From: Pleurocapsa sp. MO_226.B13
GTDB lineage: Bacteria > Cyanobacteriota > Cyanobacteriia > Cyanobacteriales > Xenococcaceae
Assembly: GCA_030064795.1 (NCBI GenBank)
Contig: JASJEI010000115.1
Location: 1-12,420, forward strand
Length of the DNA: 12,420 bases
Reading direction: 5' to 3'
The translations under genes were made by a program, and so were the position numbers. Shown here piece after piece: positions 1-7,226 of this stretch. Position 1 is the first letter of the stretch; each line of letters begins with the position of its first letter. The notes under the pieces were generated by a model that saw only the letters and a program-made list of their open reading frames with translations, was not told the DNA's origin and did no database searches.

Positions 1-1
1 A

Positions 2-15
2 TAGGGTTTGCTGAA
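2..15 (+). repeat. Left terminal inverted repeat of the IS
   Basis: TAGGGTTTGCTGAA is exactly complementary to positions 1670-1683. This is the end nearest the transposase stop codon. Confidence 0.9.
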
Positions 16-65
16 AAAATAAGCGAAAAAATTTACAAGAATCAGCTTGTTTAAAAGATAAGTTT

Positions 66-1546
66 TTATGTTACTAATTTGGGTTGAATATCAGCTTTAA
101 TAATAAAAAAGTCAGTAATCAAGCCTAATTTATAGGTATTCAGAAATAAAGACAAAAAAAGACAGCTAACCTGCCTAAGCAGGCTAGAAAGATTGATGAC
201 TAAAAAGGTAATTGCAATAGAAGTTTCTGCTGTTTCAGAAAGTTTTGCCATGATACAATGAAGACCATAACGTCTCTTAGCTTGACCAAATTTGCCCTCA
301 ATAGCATTACGAAATTTTTCATCATCTCTAGCTTGTTTTTTAGTTGATTTACTAACATTTTTAGGCGGTCTTCCTAATGGGGGTCCACTAATTCTAATTC
401 CTCTCTCTTTACACCAAGCTCTATTATCTCTGGTTCGATAAATTCTATCTACGTGAACTGAGGCTGGATAGTAACCAGTAAAGCTTTTATAGGCTTCTAT
501 TTGTGTTTTGAAATTTCCAGATTCATTAAAATTATTCCAACTTAAATAGTCTAAAAACACATAGTTGTCAAAACAGCTTACTGCAAGTTTAGCTCCAAAT
601 TCGACAGGTTTGCCTGCTTTTCCTCTCACTATAGGGCGGATATGAGGTTGAATAATACTCACAATCCTATCATCGATTCTGTTTGATTCATTCTCATACA
701 TCCACAATTGTTGACGATAAACTTCTGTGACTACCAACAGGGTTTTATATTTGCTTGGATTTAGGCTAATTAACTCTGCTTCCAACTTGATGAGATTCTC
801 TATCTGGTCTAGATTTCTTTTTATGTATTGTAGTTGTTTGGCGATCGCCTTCCTTCTTTCTTGTCGAGATGGACGACGTTTTTTCGCGACTTTTAAATAA
901 TCTTTTTTCGCCTTTTTTCTATAAGTTCTTGGCTTTTTTGCTCGCTTTATTTGACAACTTTTATAAAGAGAATCAATAATTTTTTCAGTTTGCCTTCTTG
1001 CTTGATTTAATATGCCTAAATCATTAGGATAAGTTATATCCGCAGGCGCACAAGTAGCATCTAAGATTAACTTTCCTTTATTTTTTTTTAACTCGTCTTC
1101 TTCTCGTTCGTTTTTTTTTCTGCTTGTGATTCTTCCTCTTTTTCTGTGTGATTCTTCACCATTTTTTGATTAATTTTGTTGACCAACTTCTGGTCTATTC
1201 TTTCTCTAAAATAAACCATCATAGAGGCATCAAATGGTGCAGCATTACTATAAGATGAAATCCCTAAAAAATACTGTAAATATGGGTTTTCTCGAATTTG
1301 CTCTACAGTTTCTCTATCTGAAGTTCCTAATTTCTCTTTAATAATTAACGCTCCTAACGCCATCCGAAAGGGTTTAGCTATTGCGCCCTTTTTTTCTGAG
1401 AAATTTTGTGCGTATTCCTCTTCAAATTCTGACCAAGGTATCAATTCTGCCATGATGACCCATCGATTATCTGATGACAACTTCATGGAAACAGGTAATT
1501 CAAAGTTTTCTGGGCTAAGGTCAGACTGGTTGGATTTTAAGTACAT
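66..1546 (-). CDS. IS5-family DDE transposase, split by a -1 frame change
   Basis: This is the cut-and-paste transposase of the surrounding element. The first part (1546 to 1088) encodes 152 residues with an N-terminal DUF772-like region (ALGALIIKEKLGTSDRETVE, then PFDASMMVYFRERI). It ends at TAA 1088-1090, soon after a run of nine A on the minus strand (plus 1111-1119). Slipping back one base on that run joins it without a stop to a second open frame that continues to TAA at 66-68, about 493 residues in all. The downstream frame carries the DDE core: the first Asp in LILDATCAPADI, the second in SVHVDRIYR, and the Glu in EGKFGQAKRRYG. All catalytic positions are present. Whether the frame change is programmed slippage or an inactivating mutation cannot be decided here. 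The start is ATG at 1546; no strong ribosome site is visible before it. Confidence 0.88.
154..187 (-). terminator. Terminator-like hairpin within the 3' end of the transposase gene
   Basis: Read on the minus strand, CTAGCCTGC pairs with GCAGGTTAG across a TTAG loop (nine pairs, one G-U; plus positions 166-187). It is followed five bases later by seven T (plus 154-160). This is the form of an intrinsic terminator, but it lies about 90 bp before the transposase stop codon. Confidence 0.35.
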
Positions 1547-1669
1547 TTGTTCTTGCTCATTAAGTGCAAGGTTCTTTAACCAATTTTAAGGCTTTTTCGC
1601 CTCTTTACCCTGACTTTTTTCTACACCAAATATCCCTGTAACCTTTATTTAGTCAAGATTGTCAAGTTA

Positions 1670-1683
1670 TTCAGCAAACCCTA
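1670..1683 (-). repeat. Right terminal inverted repeat of the IS
   Basis: TTCAGCAAACCCTA mirrors the left end over 14 bp. This is the end nearest the transposase start codon. Homology stops at 1669, where the left and right ends diverge. Confidence 0.9.
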
Positions 1684-1703
1684 GTTACCCAACAAATTTA
1701 AAA

Positions 1704-2900
1704 ATGAAAGATTCAAAAATTTTCCTTCCCGAAGACATTGCTCCAGAAGTTTTTACTCTAGCTTGCCAATACTATGCCCAGCAAATTCCATGCTATTCAG
1801 TAGCCGACTGAATGGAAGCAGCTACCAAAATTCTTCATATACCTCCTGAGTTAATCGAGCGAGCTATCCAAGAAATTCAGGCACAATGTCAACCAAGTCC
1901 GTCTGAGATTCCTATTAGGAAAGACATTGCTCCAGAAGTGTTTACACTAGCTTGCCAATATTATGCCCAGCAAATTCCATGCTATTCAGTATCTGACTTA
2001 ATGGAGGCAGCCACCAAAATTCTTCAGATTCCTCCTGAGTTAATCGAGCGAGCTATCCAAGAAATTCAGACACAACGTCAACCAAGTCCGTCTGAGATTC
2101 GCCTTAGCGAAGACATTGCCTCAGAAGTTTTTACTCTGGATTCTCAATACTATGCCGAAAAAGAGCGGAGCTATTCCCTATCGGACTTGATAGAAGCAGG
2201 AGCAGAGGTTCAGATTCCTCCCGAATTAATCTTAAGAGCTATTAAAGAAATTCAAGCACGACCCAAACCCGCCAAACAGTCACGTAAAATGCCTTCAAAA
2301 CCTGCCAAACAGCCACGTAAAATGCCTTTTACAGTAGGTGTGGGTGGGATCTTAGCTGCGATCGTTCTCTGGAGTGGTTGGACATACAATTCCCTATCTA
2401 TTGCCGAATCAAACGTAGATCTTGCTTGGGTGCAAGTAGAAAATCAACTTCAAAAGCAGGCTCGTCTTATTCCTGACCTTTTGAAAGCTACACAAACTTA
2501 TGACCAACAAGAACGAGAGCCGATCATTAAAATAGTTGAATCTTACCTAGCTTACTTACAAGCTAGCAACCGAAAAGAGCGACTACAGGCAATTACAACT
2601 ATTAATCTTGCAGTTAATCGTTTTTCAGAGTTTGCTGCTAGCAATCGACAGTGGCGATCGAGCCAGCTATATAATAATCTTCGGGACGAGTTAACAAACG
2701 CTATGAATGGCATTGCTATAGAGCAGATGAGCTATGACGAAGCAGCAAACATTTACAATCAGAAAATCGAGCAATTTCCTAACTTTTTGCTGGTGCATAT
2801 TTTTGGGTTTCAAAAGATGCCTCTATCTCCATCAACGGGATGGATTTGCCGAACTAATAACAGCTTGTTTGTTGATATTTTCAAGGCGTTACTAAATTAG
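1704..2900 (+). pseudogene. Tandem-repeat protein with membrane anchor and LemA domain, interrupted by TGA
   Basis: The frame opens at ATG 1704 and runs to TAG 2898-2900, but codon 36 (1809-1811) is TGA where repeat 2 has TTA (Leu). An ATG follows immediately (1812), so a 362-residue product could be made by restarting there. In that product, residues 1-150 are the rest of repeat 1 and repeats 2 and 3 (63 codons each; EVFTLACQYYA, then IPPELIERAIQEIQ). Residues 151-172 are a basic linker with a doubled PAKQxRKMP. Residues 173-191 are a hydrophobic anchor, and 193 to about 337 match LemA (YNSL, NVDLAWVQVENQLQKQARLIPDLL, YNQKIEQFPN, FGFQKMP). LemA proteins are membrane-anchored helical proteins of uncertain role. 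The last 25 residues do not resemble LemA ends and may be frame-shifted. The repeat module is not one I can name. No Shine-Dalgarno sequence precedes 1704, and the IS ends 20 bp upstream. Confidence 0.7.
1725..2267 (+). repeat. Three tandem 189-bp (63-codon) coding repeats
   Basis: GACATTG recurs at 1734, 1923 and 2112, giving an exact 189-bp period. Units 1 (1725-1913) and 2 (1914-2102) are almost identical in DNA, so that duplication is recent. Unit 3 (from 2103) is more diverged, lacks one codon and grades into the basic linker. Each unit encodes a predicted helical pair, EVFTL..QYYA and SDL.EA.....IPPEL..RAI.EIQA. Confidence 0.9.
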
Positions 2901-3067
2901 GGTGTAAATCAGGGCAAACTGAAATTCATCAAAAACTCAAAGCTACCAGGATGAGAGCAGAACTACTGATTCGGGAAAGAAATTCTATGAATTTGTTTCT
3001 CCATCTCTATTTGAGATCATTCATCGTCAGTTAACGACTCAGACACTTTGTAGATGGTATAAGAATA
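2901..3067 (+). other. Short gap with apparent remnants of coding sequence
   Basis: No complete gene is present. One frame from about 2889 reads through 2901 (CKSGQTEIHQKLKATRMRAE) to a TAA near 3034. A second frame beginning near 2982 reads FYEFVSPSLFEIIHRQL and runs on to about 3100, overlapping the next gene. Joined by a one-base shift they would make a plausible soluble peptide, so this may be a decayed gene. I cannot name a family. Confidence 0.3.
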
Positions 3068-3526
3068 ATGGAATTGTGGAATATAGACAAGGCAGTTAAT
3101 GCCATTAAGAATGAAACTCTCTCAGAATGGGAAAAGGCTAAGTATTATATTGGCTGGATAGTGTTGCAGCTTATTTTATCAGCAGCTAATGAGATGGTTA
3201 GAAGACCCCATTTTGGAGTTATCGGAGTTGTTTCTTATTCCTTAGCTGCCTTTGTAGGTATTGTTGGTGTAACTGCCTGTTTCAATGTGAATAAGAAAAG
3301 GGACAATAAGAATTTCCTTGAAAGAGTTGCCATTATTGGATTGCCTCTGAATATAAGAATATCAGTACTATTCTGGGCGATCTATATTCTGCTTTTCAAT
3401 ATTGGTCTTAGAGCTAAATCAGGAGTCGCAATATCGACTGTTTTTACTATCTATGGTTTGTTTAGTGCCTCTGCATACTATGCTTTATTTTTCTATGTAT
3501 TAAAAAATAAGCTGGCAAAAATATAG
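3068..3526 (+). CDS. Small multi-pass membrane protein, unknown function
   Basis: The product is 152 residues. It begins with a charged cytoplasmic-like segment (residues 1-25, rich in Lys and Glu), followed by about four hydrophobic stretches: roughly 27-42, 48-72, 96-115 and 120-146. A basic loop (NKKRDNKN) lies between the second and third, and the C-terminus KNKLAKI is basic, consistent with inside-facing loops. I do not recognise the family and see no catalytic motif. The ATG at 3068 has no clear ribosome site. The gene sits between a damaged LemA gene and a TPR fragment, so its own expression is uncertain, but the frame is intact and membrane-protein-like throughout. Confidence 0.6.
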   Translation: MELWNIDKAVNAIKNETLSEWEKAKYYIGWIVLQLILSAANEMVRRPHFGVIGVVSYSLAAFVGIVGVTACFNVNKKRDNKNFLERVAIIGLPLNIRISVLFWAIYILLFNIGLRAKSGVAISTVFTIYGLFSASAYYALFFYVLKNKLAKI

Positions 3527-3608
3527 GTAGATAGGATTGCTATTAAATAAATCTCATTAACAAATTCCTCTTTAAACCAGATAAAAACTGAAAAATTCAT
3601 CAAAAAAA

Positions 3609-3995
3609 TTGTATCTTATTAATCCTAGCTTCGCTTTAGGTTACAACAACCGAGGTCTGGTTTACTACGACCAAGGAAAAGCAGAATTAGCCCTCTCTGA
3701 CTATAACCAAGCGATTCAACTCGATCCTGACTTCCCTAATCCTTACTTTAATCGGGGAGAACTCTATACCAAACAAGGAAAAACAAAATTAGCAGAAGCT
3801 GATTATAACCAGGTAATTCAACTCAATCCTGATGCTGCTGAAGCTTATGCTAGTTTAGGTAAGCTACAAATGAGTATAGGAAATATTGAAAAAGCGCGAG
3901 ATAATTTACAAAGAGCGCGACAGTTGTTTATGACTCAAGGTAATTCAGAGGGAGCCGAACAAGCTACTAATCTCTTGAAACAATTGTCACTTTAG
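3609..3995 (+). pseudogene. TPR-repeat protein, probably 5'-truncated
   Basis: Three tetratricopeptide units fill the frame at about residues 8-41 (YNNRGLVYYDQGKAELALSD), 42-75 (YFNRGELYTKQGKTKLAEAD) and 76-109. A short tail follows to the stop just before 3996. TPR units form helical hairpins that bind other proteins. The only possible starts are TTG at 3609 or CTG at 3588, with no ribosome site, and an in-frame TAA lies at 3582. The coding sequence begins with NPSFALGYNNRG, the middle of a TPR boundary, so an N-terminal part with more repeats appears to be missing. It could still be translated from TTG, but a fragment of a larger TPR gene is more likely. Confidence 0.6.
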
Positions 3996-4004
3996 TGATG
4001 TACT

Positions 4005-4033
4005 CCCATCGCCTCTCTTCGAGTAGGCGTGGG
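4005..4033. repeat. Stable hairpin between the TPR fragment and the SWIM gene
   Basis: CCCATCGCCT (4005-4014) pairs with AGGCGTGGG (4025-4033), with one bulged T at 4009. The intervening CTC/GAG also pairs around a TTC loop. No T-run follows on the plus strand, so it is not a classical terminator for the TPR frame. It resembles the interspersed palindromes of cyanobacterial intergenic DNA. Confidence 0.5.
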
Positions 4034-4139
4034 TCTTACGCGACAAAGATAAAAAATAAAAGAAGAGAATAATTGTGTCCAAATATACTTGAATCCTCAA
4101 TCCCTCGAACAATTGTTTTAAAATTACACGAGTTTTTAA

Positions 4140-4961
4140 CTAAGTACGATTTAATGCCGACATCAGTGCTTGTTGACCTGTGGTTTGATATACCTGAGTC
4201 AAATATTGATGAACTGTTTCGGCATCAGCAGGGGGTAAAGGGATTTTTCCCAGGATATCCAAGACGTTTTTTTGTTCGGAGGGAGGAACGATCGCCACTA
4301 AACTAGATTCGAGTGGTTCATCATATTGCCAAAACCCTTTATGAGCTATGGAGGAATCATCTTCTAAAGCCTGAGTAGAATTGAGCAGATCGGCTAGTTC
4401 GGCTTGAAGAGTAGGAGTAGCTACCGCCGTTTGACTGCGAATTCGGCGTAACTGTTCGATAATCTGATTTTTAGTTCGTCCCCGTAACTGAAAAATAATA
4501 AAAGGATCTTCACTAAAGCGATCGCCCAATTGATAGTATACTGCTGCAATATGCTTGCAGGGATTGGCTTTATCGGGACAGCTACAGCGAGAGCGTACTT
4601 CATTGAGAGTAAAGGGAAATAAACTCAAACCACTAGCAGTAAAGACAGCTTCAATACTTTCGGGCATTTCCCCCGCCAATAGTTGAGCGGTAAATAAAGC
4701 TTTTTCTGACATTTTGGCGATCGCAAAATCCCAGTCTTCCTTACTAAAAGAATCTAAAGATATAGAGACTCGATAGGGTTCGGCTTCGCTCCCCTGCACT
4801 GTCGCTTTGGCTTTAGAATCAGCAAAATCGATACTGAGTACATTCCCTTCTCTGGCATAACTACGCCCCCGTTCGAGGCGTTTTTTAAAGCGATAGGAAC
4901 TAAGCAAATCTAGCCATCTCTCTACCCACCATTCTGATTTTTCTACTTCAAAGTTGGTCAT
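4140..4961 (-). CDS. SWIM zinc-finger protein
   Basis: The product is 273 residues. The zinc-binding SWIM motif CxCx6CxH is complete: Cys126, Cys128, Cys135 and His137 (CSCPDKANPCKH). SWIM domains bind DNA or protein. In bacteria such proteins are often encoded beside an SNF2-type helicase. No helicase gene is in this window, so the partner, if any, lies elsewhere. The N-terminal half (WWVERWLDLLSSYRFKKRLE, then RGRSYAREGNV) is the usual lead-in of bacterial SWIM proteins. The C-terminal 100 residues are predicted helical, with no second motif. The start is ATG at 4961; the gene is divergent from the lipoprotein gene across 143 bp. Two HIP1 sites (4518-4525 and 4717-4724) lie in the coding region. 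Confidence 0.85.
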   Translation of the reverse strand: MTNFEVEKSEWWVERWLDLLSSYRFKKRLERGRSYAREGNVLSIDFADSKAKATVQGSEAEPYRVSISLDSFSKEDWDFAIAKMSEKALFTAQLLAGEMPESIEAVFTASGLSLFPFTLNEVRSRCSCPDKANPCKHIAAVYYQLGDRFSEDPFIIFQLRGRTKNQIIEQLRRIRSQTAVATPTLQAELADLLNSTQALEDDSSIAHKGFWQYDEPLESSLVAIVPPSEQKNVLDILGKIPLPPADAETVHQYLTQVYQTTGQQALMSALNRT

Positions 4962-5055
4962 TGTTTTTATAGCTGTTAGCTTTTTTGTAGTCTTAAATTA
5001 TTTTAAATCAATGACAATTCAAAAGCTCCCAAGCCAACTAATTCCCGTAACTGCG

Positions 5056-5083
5056 TTTACAATAACTTTATCTTTCATAATCG
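5056..5083 (+). promoter_or_regulatory. Possible promoter of the peptide-binding lipoprotein gene
   Basis: TTTACA (5056-5061) and TAATCG (5078-5083) are 16 bp apart and lie upstream of the ribosome site. The match to the -35/-10 consensus is modest and rests on reading alone. Confidence 0.25.
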
Positions 5084-5092
5084 AAACTGGTT

Positions 5093-5098
5093 GAGGAG
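5093..5098 (+). promoter_or_regulatory. Ribosome binding site fixing a GTG start
   Basis: GAGGAG lies six bases before GTG at 5105-5107. It is the clearest Shine-Dalgarno sequence in the window and supports GTG as the start of the lipoprotein gene. Confidence 0.75.
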
Positions 5099-5104
5099 TA
5101 GTAA

Positions 5105-6826
5105 GTGATCGGCAAAGGTTTATCTAGATTATGTTTGTCTTTGGGTTTGGCGGTAACAATTACTGCCTGTGGTAGTCCCACAACAACATCTACTAGTCAA
5201 CAGGATAGTAGCACCCTAAAATTACTTTACTGGCAAGCCCCAACTATTCTCAATCCCCATCTCTCTACAGGATTTAAGGATGCAGAAGCTAGTCGCATTT
5301 CTCTAGAGCCTCTAGCTAGTTTTGATAACGAAAATAATTTAGTCCCTTTTTTAGCAGCAGAAATACCGACTAAGGAAAATGGTGGTGTAGCTGAAGATGG
5401 AAAATCTGTTACCTGGAAACTCAAACAGAATGTCAACTGGTCTGATGGAGAGCCTTTTACTGCTGAGGATGTCGTCTTTACTTACGAATTTATCAGTAAC
5501 CCTCAAGTGGGTGCTACCTCCGCAGGTGCTTATGAAGTAGTAGAAAGCGTCGAAGCTATTGACGACTATACGGTCAAGGTGAATTTTAAAGAGGTAAATC
5601 CTGCTTGGTCGTTGGCTTTTGTCGGTGGGGAAGGAATGATCTTACCCCAGCATATTTACGAAGCCTACAATGGGGCAAATGCCAGGGAAGCACCAGCTAA
5701 CCTCAAGCCTGTCGGTACGGGTGCTTATCGGGTCGTAGACTTTCGACCAGGAGATATAATAATTTACGAGCCAAATCCTGAATTTCGTCAAGTAGACCAG
5801 TTGGGCTTTGACAGAATAGAGCTAAAAGGTGGTGGTGATGCTACCTCCGCAGCTAGGGCGGTCTTGCAAACGGGAGATGCGGATTTTGCCTATAATCTTC
5901 AGGTGGAAGCTCCAGTTTTAGCAGAACTAGAAACCGCAGGACAGGGAGTAGTAGTATCTAACTACGGTGCGCTGATGGAACGAATTATGATTAACCACAG
6001 CGATCCTAATACAGTCCCTCCTTCGGGGGAACGTTCCAGTGTTGATTTTCCCCATCCCTTTTTTAGCGATCGCGATGTACGTCAAGCCTTTTCTCTGGCA
6101 ATAGACCGAGATACCATAGCCGAACAGTTATACGGCATTACAGGTAAAGCTACCCCCAACTTTTTGGTCGCGCCACCAGAATATGCTTCTCCCAATACCA
6201 GCTATGAATATAATCTCGAACAAGCCAAACAGCTCTTGGATCGCGCTGGTTGGGAAGATACTAACGGTAATGGTATTCGCGATAAAAACGGTACGGAAAT
6301 GCAAGTAGTATTTCAAACTTCGGTTAATCCTCTACGCCAAAAGACTCAAGCAATAGTCAAACAAGGCTTACAGTCTGTCGGTGTGGGAGTAGAACTCAAA
6401 AGTATCGATCCCAGTGTCTATTTTTCTAGCGACCCTAGCAATAATGATACGGTCGAGCATTTTCATGCCGATCTGCAAATGTACACCACGGGGAACACCA
6501 TTCCCGATCCTGGAACCTATATGAACTTTATGACCTGCGCTCAAATTCCCCAAAAGGCAAATAATTGGTCTGGTGATAATAATTCCAGGTATTGTAATCC
6601 AGAATACGATCGCCTTTGGCAAGAAGCCAGTCGAGAATTAGACGCTAGCGAACGTAGTCAATTGTTTATCGAAATGAACGATCTATTAATTGAAAATACC
6701 GTAGTTATTCCCCTGGTACATCGGGCTGATGTTATGGCTTTTAGCAATAGTTTAAAGGGTTATGCTCCTACTGCATGGGATATGCGCACCTGGGATATTA
6801 TGAACTGGAAACGCCAAGAGCAATAA
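5105..6826 (+). CDS. Peptide/oligopeptide ABC transporter substrate-binding lipoprotein (SBP family 5)
   Basis: The product is 573 residues. A short signal sequence ends in the lipobox ITAC with Cys22, followed by a Thr/Ser-rich linker, so the mature protein is predicted to be a lipid-anchored periplasmic receptor. Family 5 hallmarks are clear: LLYWQAPTILNPHLSTG near the start, WSDGEPFTAEDVVFTYEFI (112-130), GTGAYRVVDFRPGD (about 204-217), DRDVRQAFSLAIDRDTIAEQ (about 322-341), and a Ca-loop-like DTNGNGIRDKNG (385-396). The C-terminal part, MNDLLIENTVVIPLVHRADV, is also typical. Such proteins deliver peptides or similar solutes to Dpp/Opp-type permeases. No permease or ATPase gene is adjacent, so the ligand cannot be inferred. 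GTG start, with GAGGAG six bases upstream. Confidence 0.92.
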   Translation: MIGKGLSRLCLSLGLAVTITACGSPTTTSTSQQDSSTLKLLYWQAPTILNPHLSTGFKDAEASRISLEPLASFDNENNLVPFLAAEIPTKENGGVAEDGKSVTWKLKQNVNWSDGEPFTAEDVVFTYEFISNPQVGATSAGAYEVVESVEAIDDYTVKVNFKEVNPAWSLAFVGGEGMILPQHIYEAYNGANAREAPANLKPVGTGAYRVVDFRPGDIIIYEPNPEFRQVDQLGFDRIELKGGGDATSAARAVLQTGDADFAYNLQVEAPVLAELETAGQGVVVSNYGALMERIMINHSDPNTVPPSGERSSVDFPHPFFSDRDVRQAFSLAIDRDTIAEQLYGITGKATPNFLVAPPEYASPNTSYEYNLEQAKQLLDRAGWEDTNGNGIRDKNGTEMQVVFQTSVNPLRQKTQAIVKQGLQSVGVGVELKSIDPSVYFSSDPSNNDTVEHFHADLQMYTTGNTIPDPGTYMNFMTCAQIPQKANNWSGDNNSRYCNPEYDRLWQEASRELDASERSQLFIEMNDLLIENTVVIPLVHRADVMAFSNSLKGYAPTAWDMRTWDIMNWKRQEQ

Positions 6827-6864
6827 ATGAAGTAGGATTTCCCGTCAGTTCGGGGTTGTCACTG

Positions 6865-7072
6865 TCTTAAGTATAAAAATTCCCCTCGATAATAATTTTG
6901 CTAAAAGTAAAGGCGATCGGATACTGGCTGAAAAATGAGATCGCAACAGAGCTTAGGGTCAAGATTATATGGAACGAACTTCTCTTCATTATTACTTCAA
7001 AAAACACATTTGTATTATCAAGTTAATATGAAGCAGTTCAAAAAAGTGCGATCTAGATCACTTCAAATTAAA
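6865..7072 (+). repeat. ~207-bp direct repeat, copy A
   Basis: The copy starts at TCTTAAGTATAAAAATT and ends near CACTTCAAATTAAAT. It aligns with copy B at a constant offset of 362 bp, falling to 361 near the end. Blocks fully shared with B include TAAAAGTAAAGGCGATCGGA (continuing to ATACT) and AGCTTAGGGTCAAGAT. About four in five bases match by eye over the first 140 bp and fewer after that. It is not one of the common cyanobacterial short repeats I know. Confidence 0.85.
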
Positions 7073-7103
7073 TTTATTAGCCAAGAATTAGTTGGGGGTT
7101 GTC

Positions 7104-7133
7104 GGTAGGGACGAAGTGTAGTTCGCCCTTACC
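7104..7133. repeat. REP-like imperfect palindrome
   Basis: GGTAGGGACGAA (7104-7115) pairs with TTCGCCCTTACC (7122-7133), with one bulge on each arm and a 6-base loop. GTAGGG..CGAA palindromes of this kind are scattered through cyanobacterial intergenic DNA. Confidence 0.6.
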
Positions 7134-7226
7134 AGATGTGTCGCATTATTTTTTCTTTTCGGTATTGGTTTGGGGTTATCTTTCCTCAGTTCCCAAGTCT
7201 CCTCGTATTAAGGTCGCGATCCTTTA

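Larger units (their letters stand above)
2..1683 (-). mobile_element. IS5-group insertion sequence, essentially complete
   Basis: The element is bounded by a perfect 14-bp inverted repeat: TAGGGTTTGCTGAA at 2-15 and its reverse complement at 1670-1683. Between the ends lies a single transposase gene on the minus strand, split by a frame change. Size (about 1.68 kb) and the transposase type fit the IS5/IS1182-like elements common in cyanobacteria. The window starts one base outside the left end, so the target duplication cannot be checked; the right flank reads CTAG at 1681-1684. A HIP1 octamer at 841-848 lies inside the transposase gene, suggesting long residence in cyanobacterial genomes. 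The right end is 20 bp upstream of the next gene (ATG at 1704). Confidence 0.9.

Noticed and set aside
1725..2267. CRISPR-like array
   Set aside because: The 189-bp units are contiguous coding repeats with no spacers; no CRISPR array or cas gene was seen in the window.
4073..4306. Plus-strand open frame of 77 codons
   Set aside because: Most of it is antisense to the C-terminal part of the SWIM gene, and it has no ribosome site or family resemblance.
6841..6854. CCCG/CGGG hairpin after the lipoprotein gene
   Set aside because: Only four pairs and no T-run; too weak to call a terminator.
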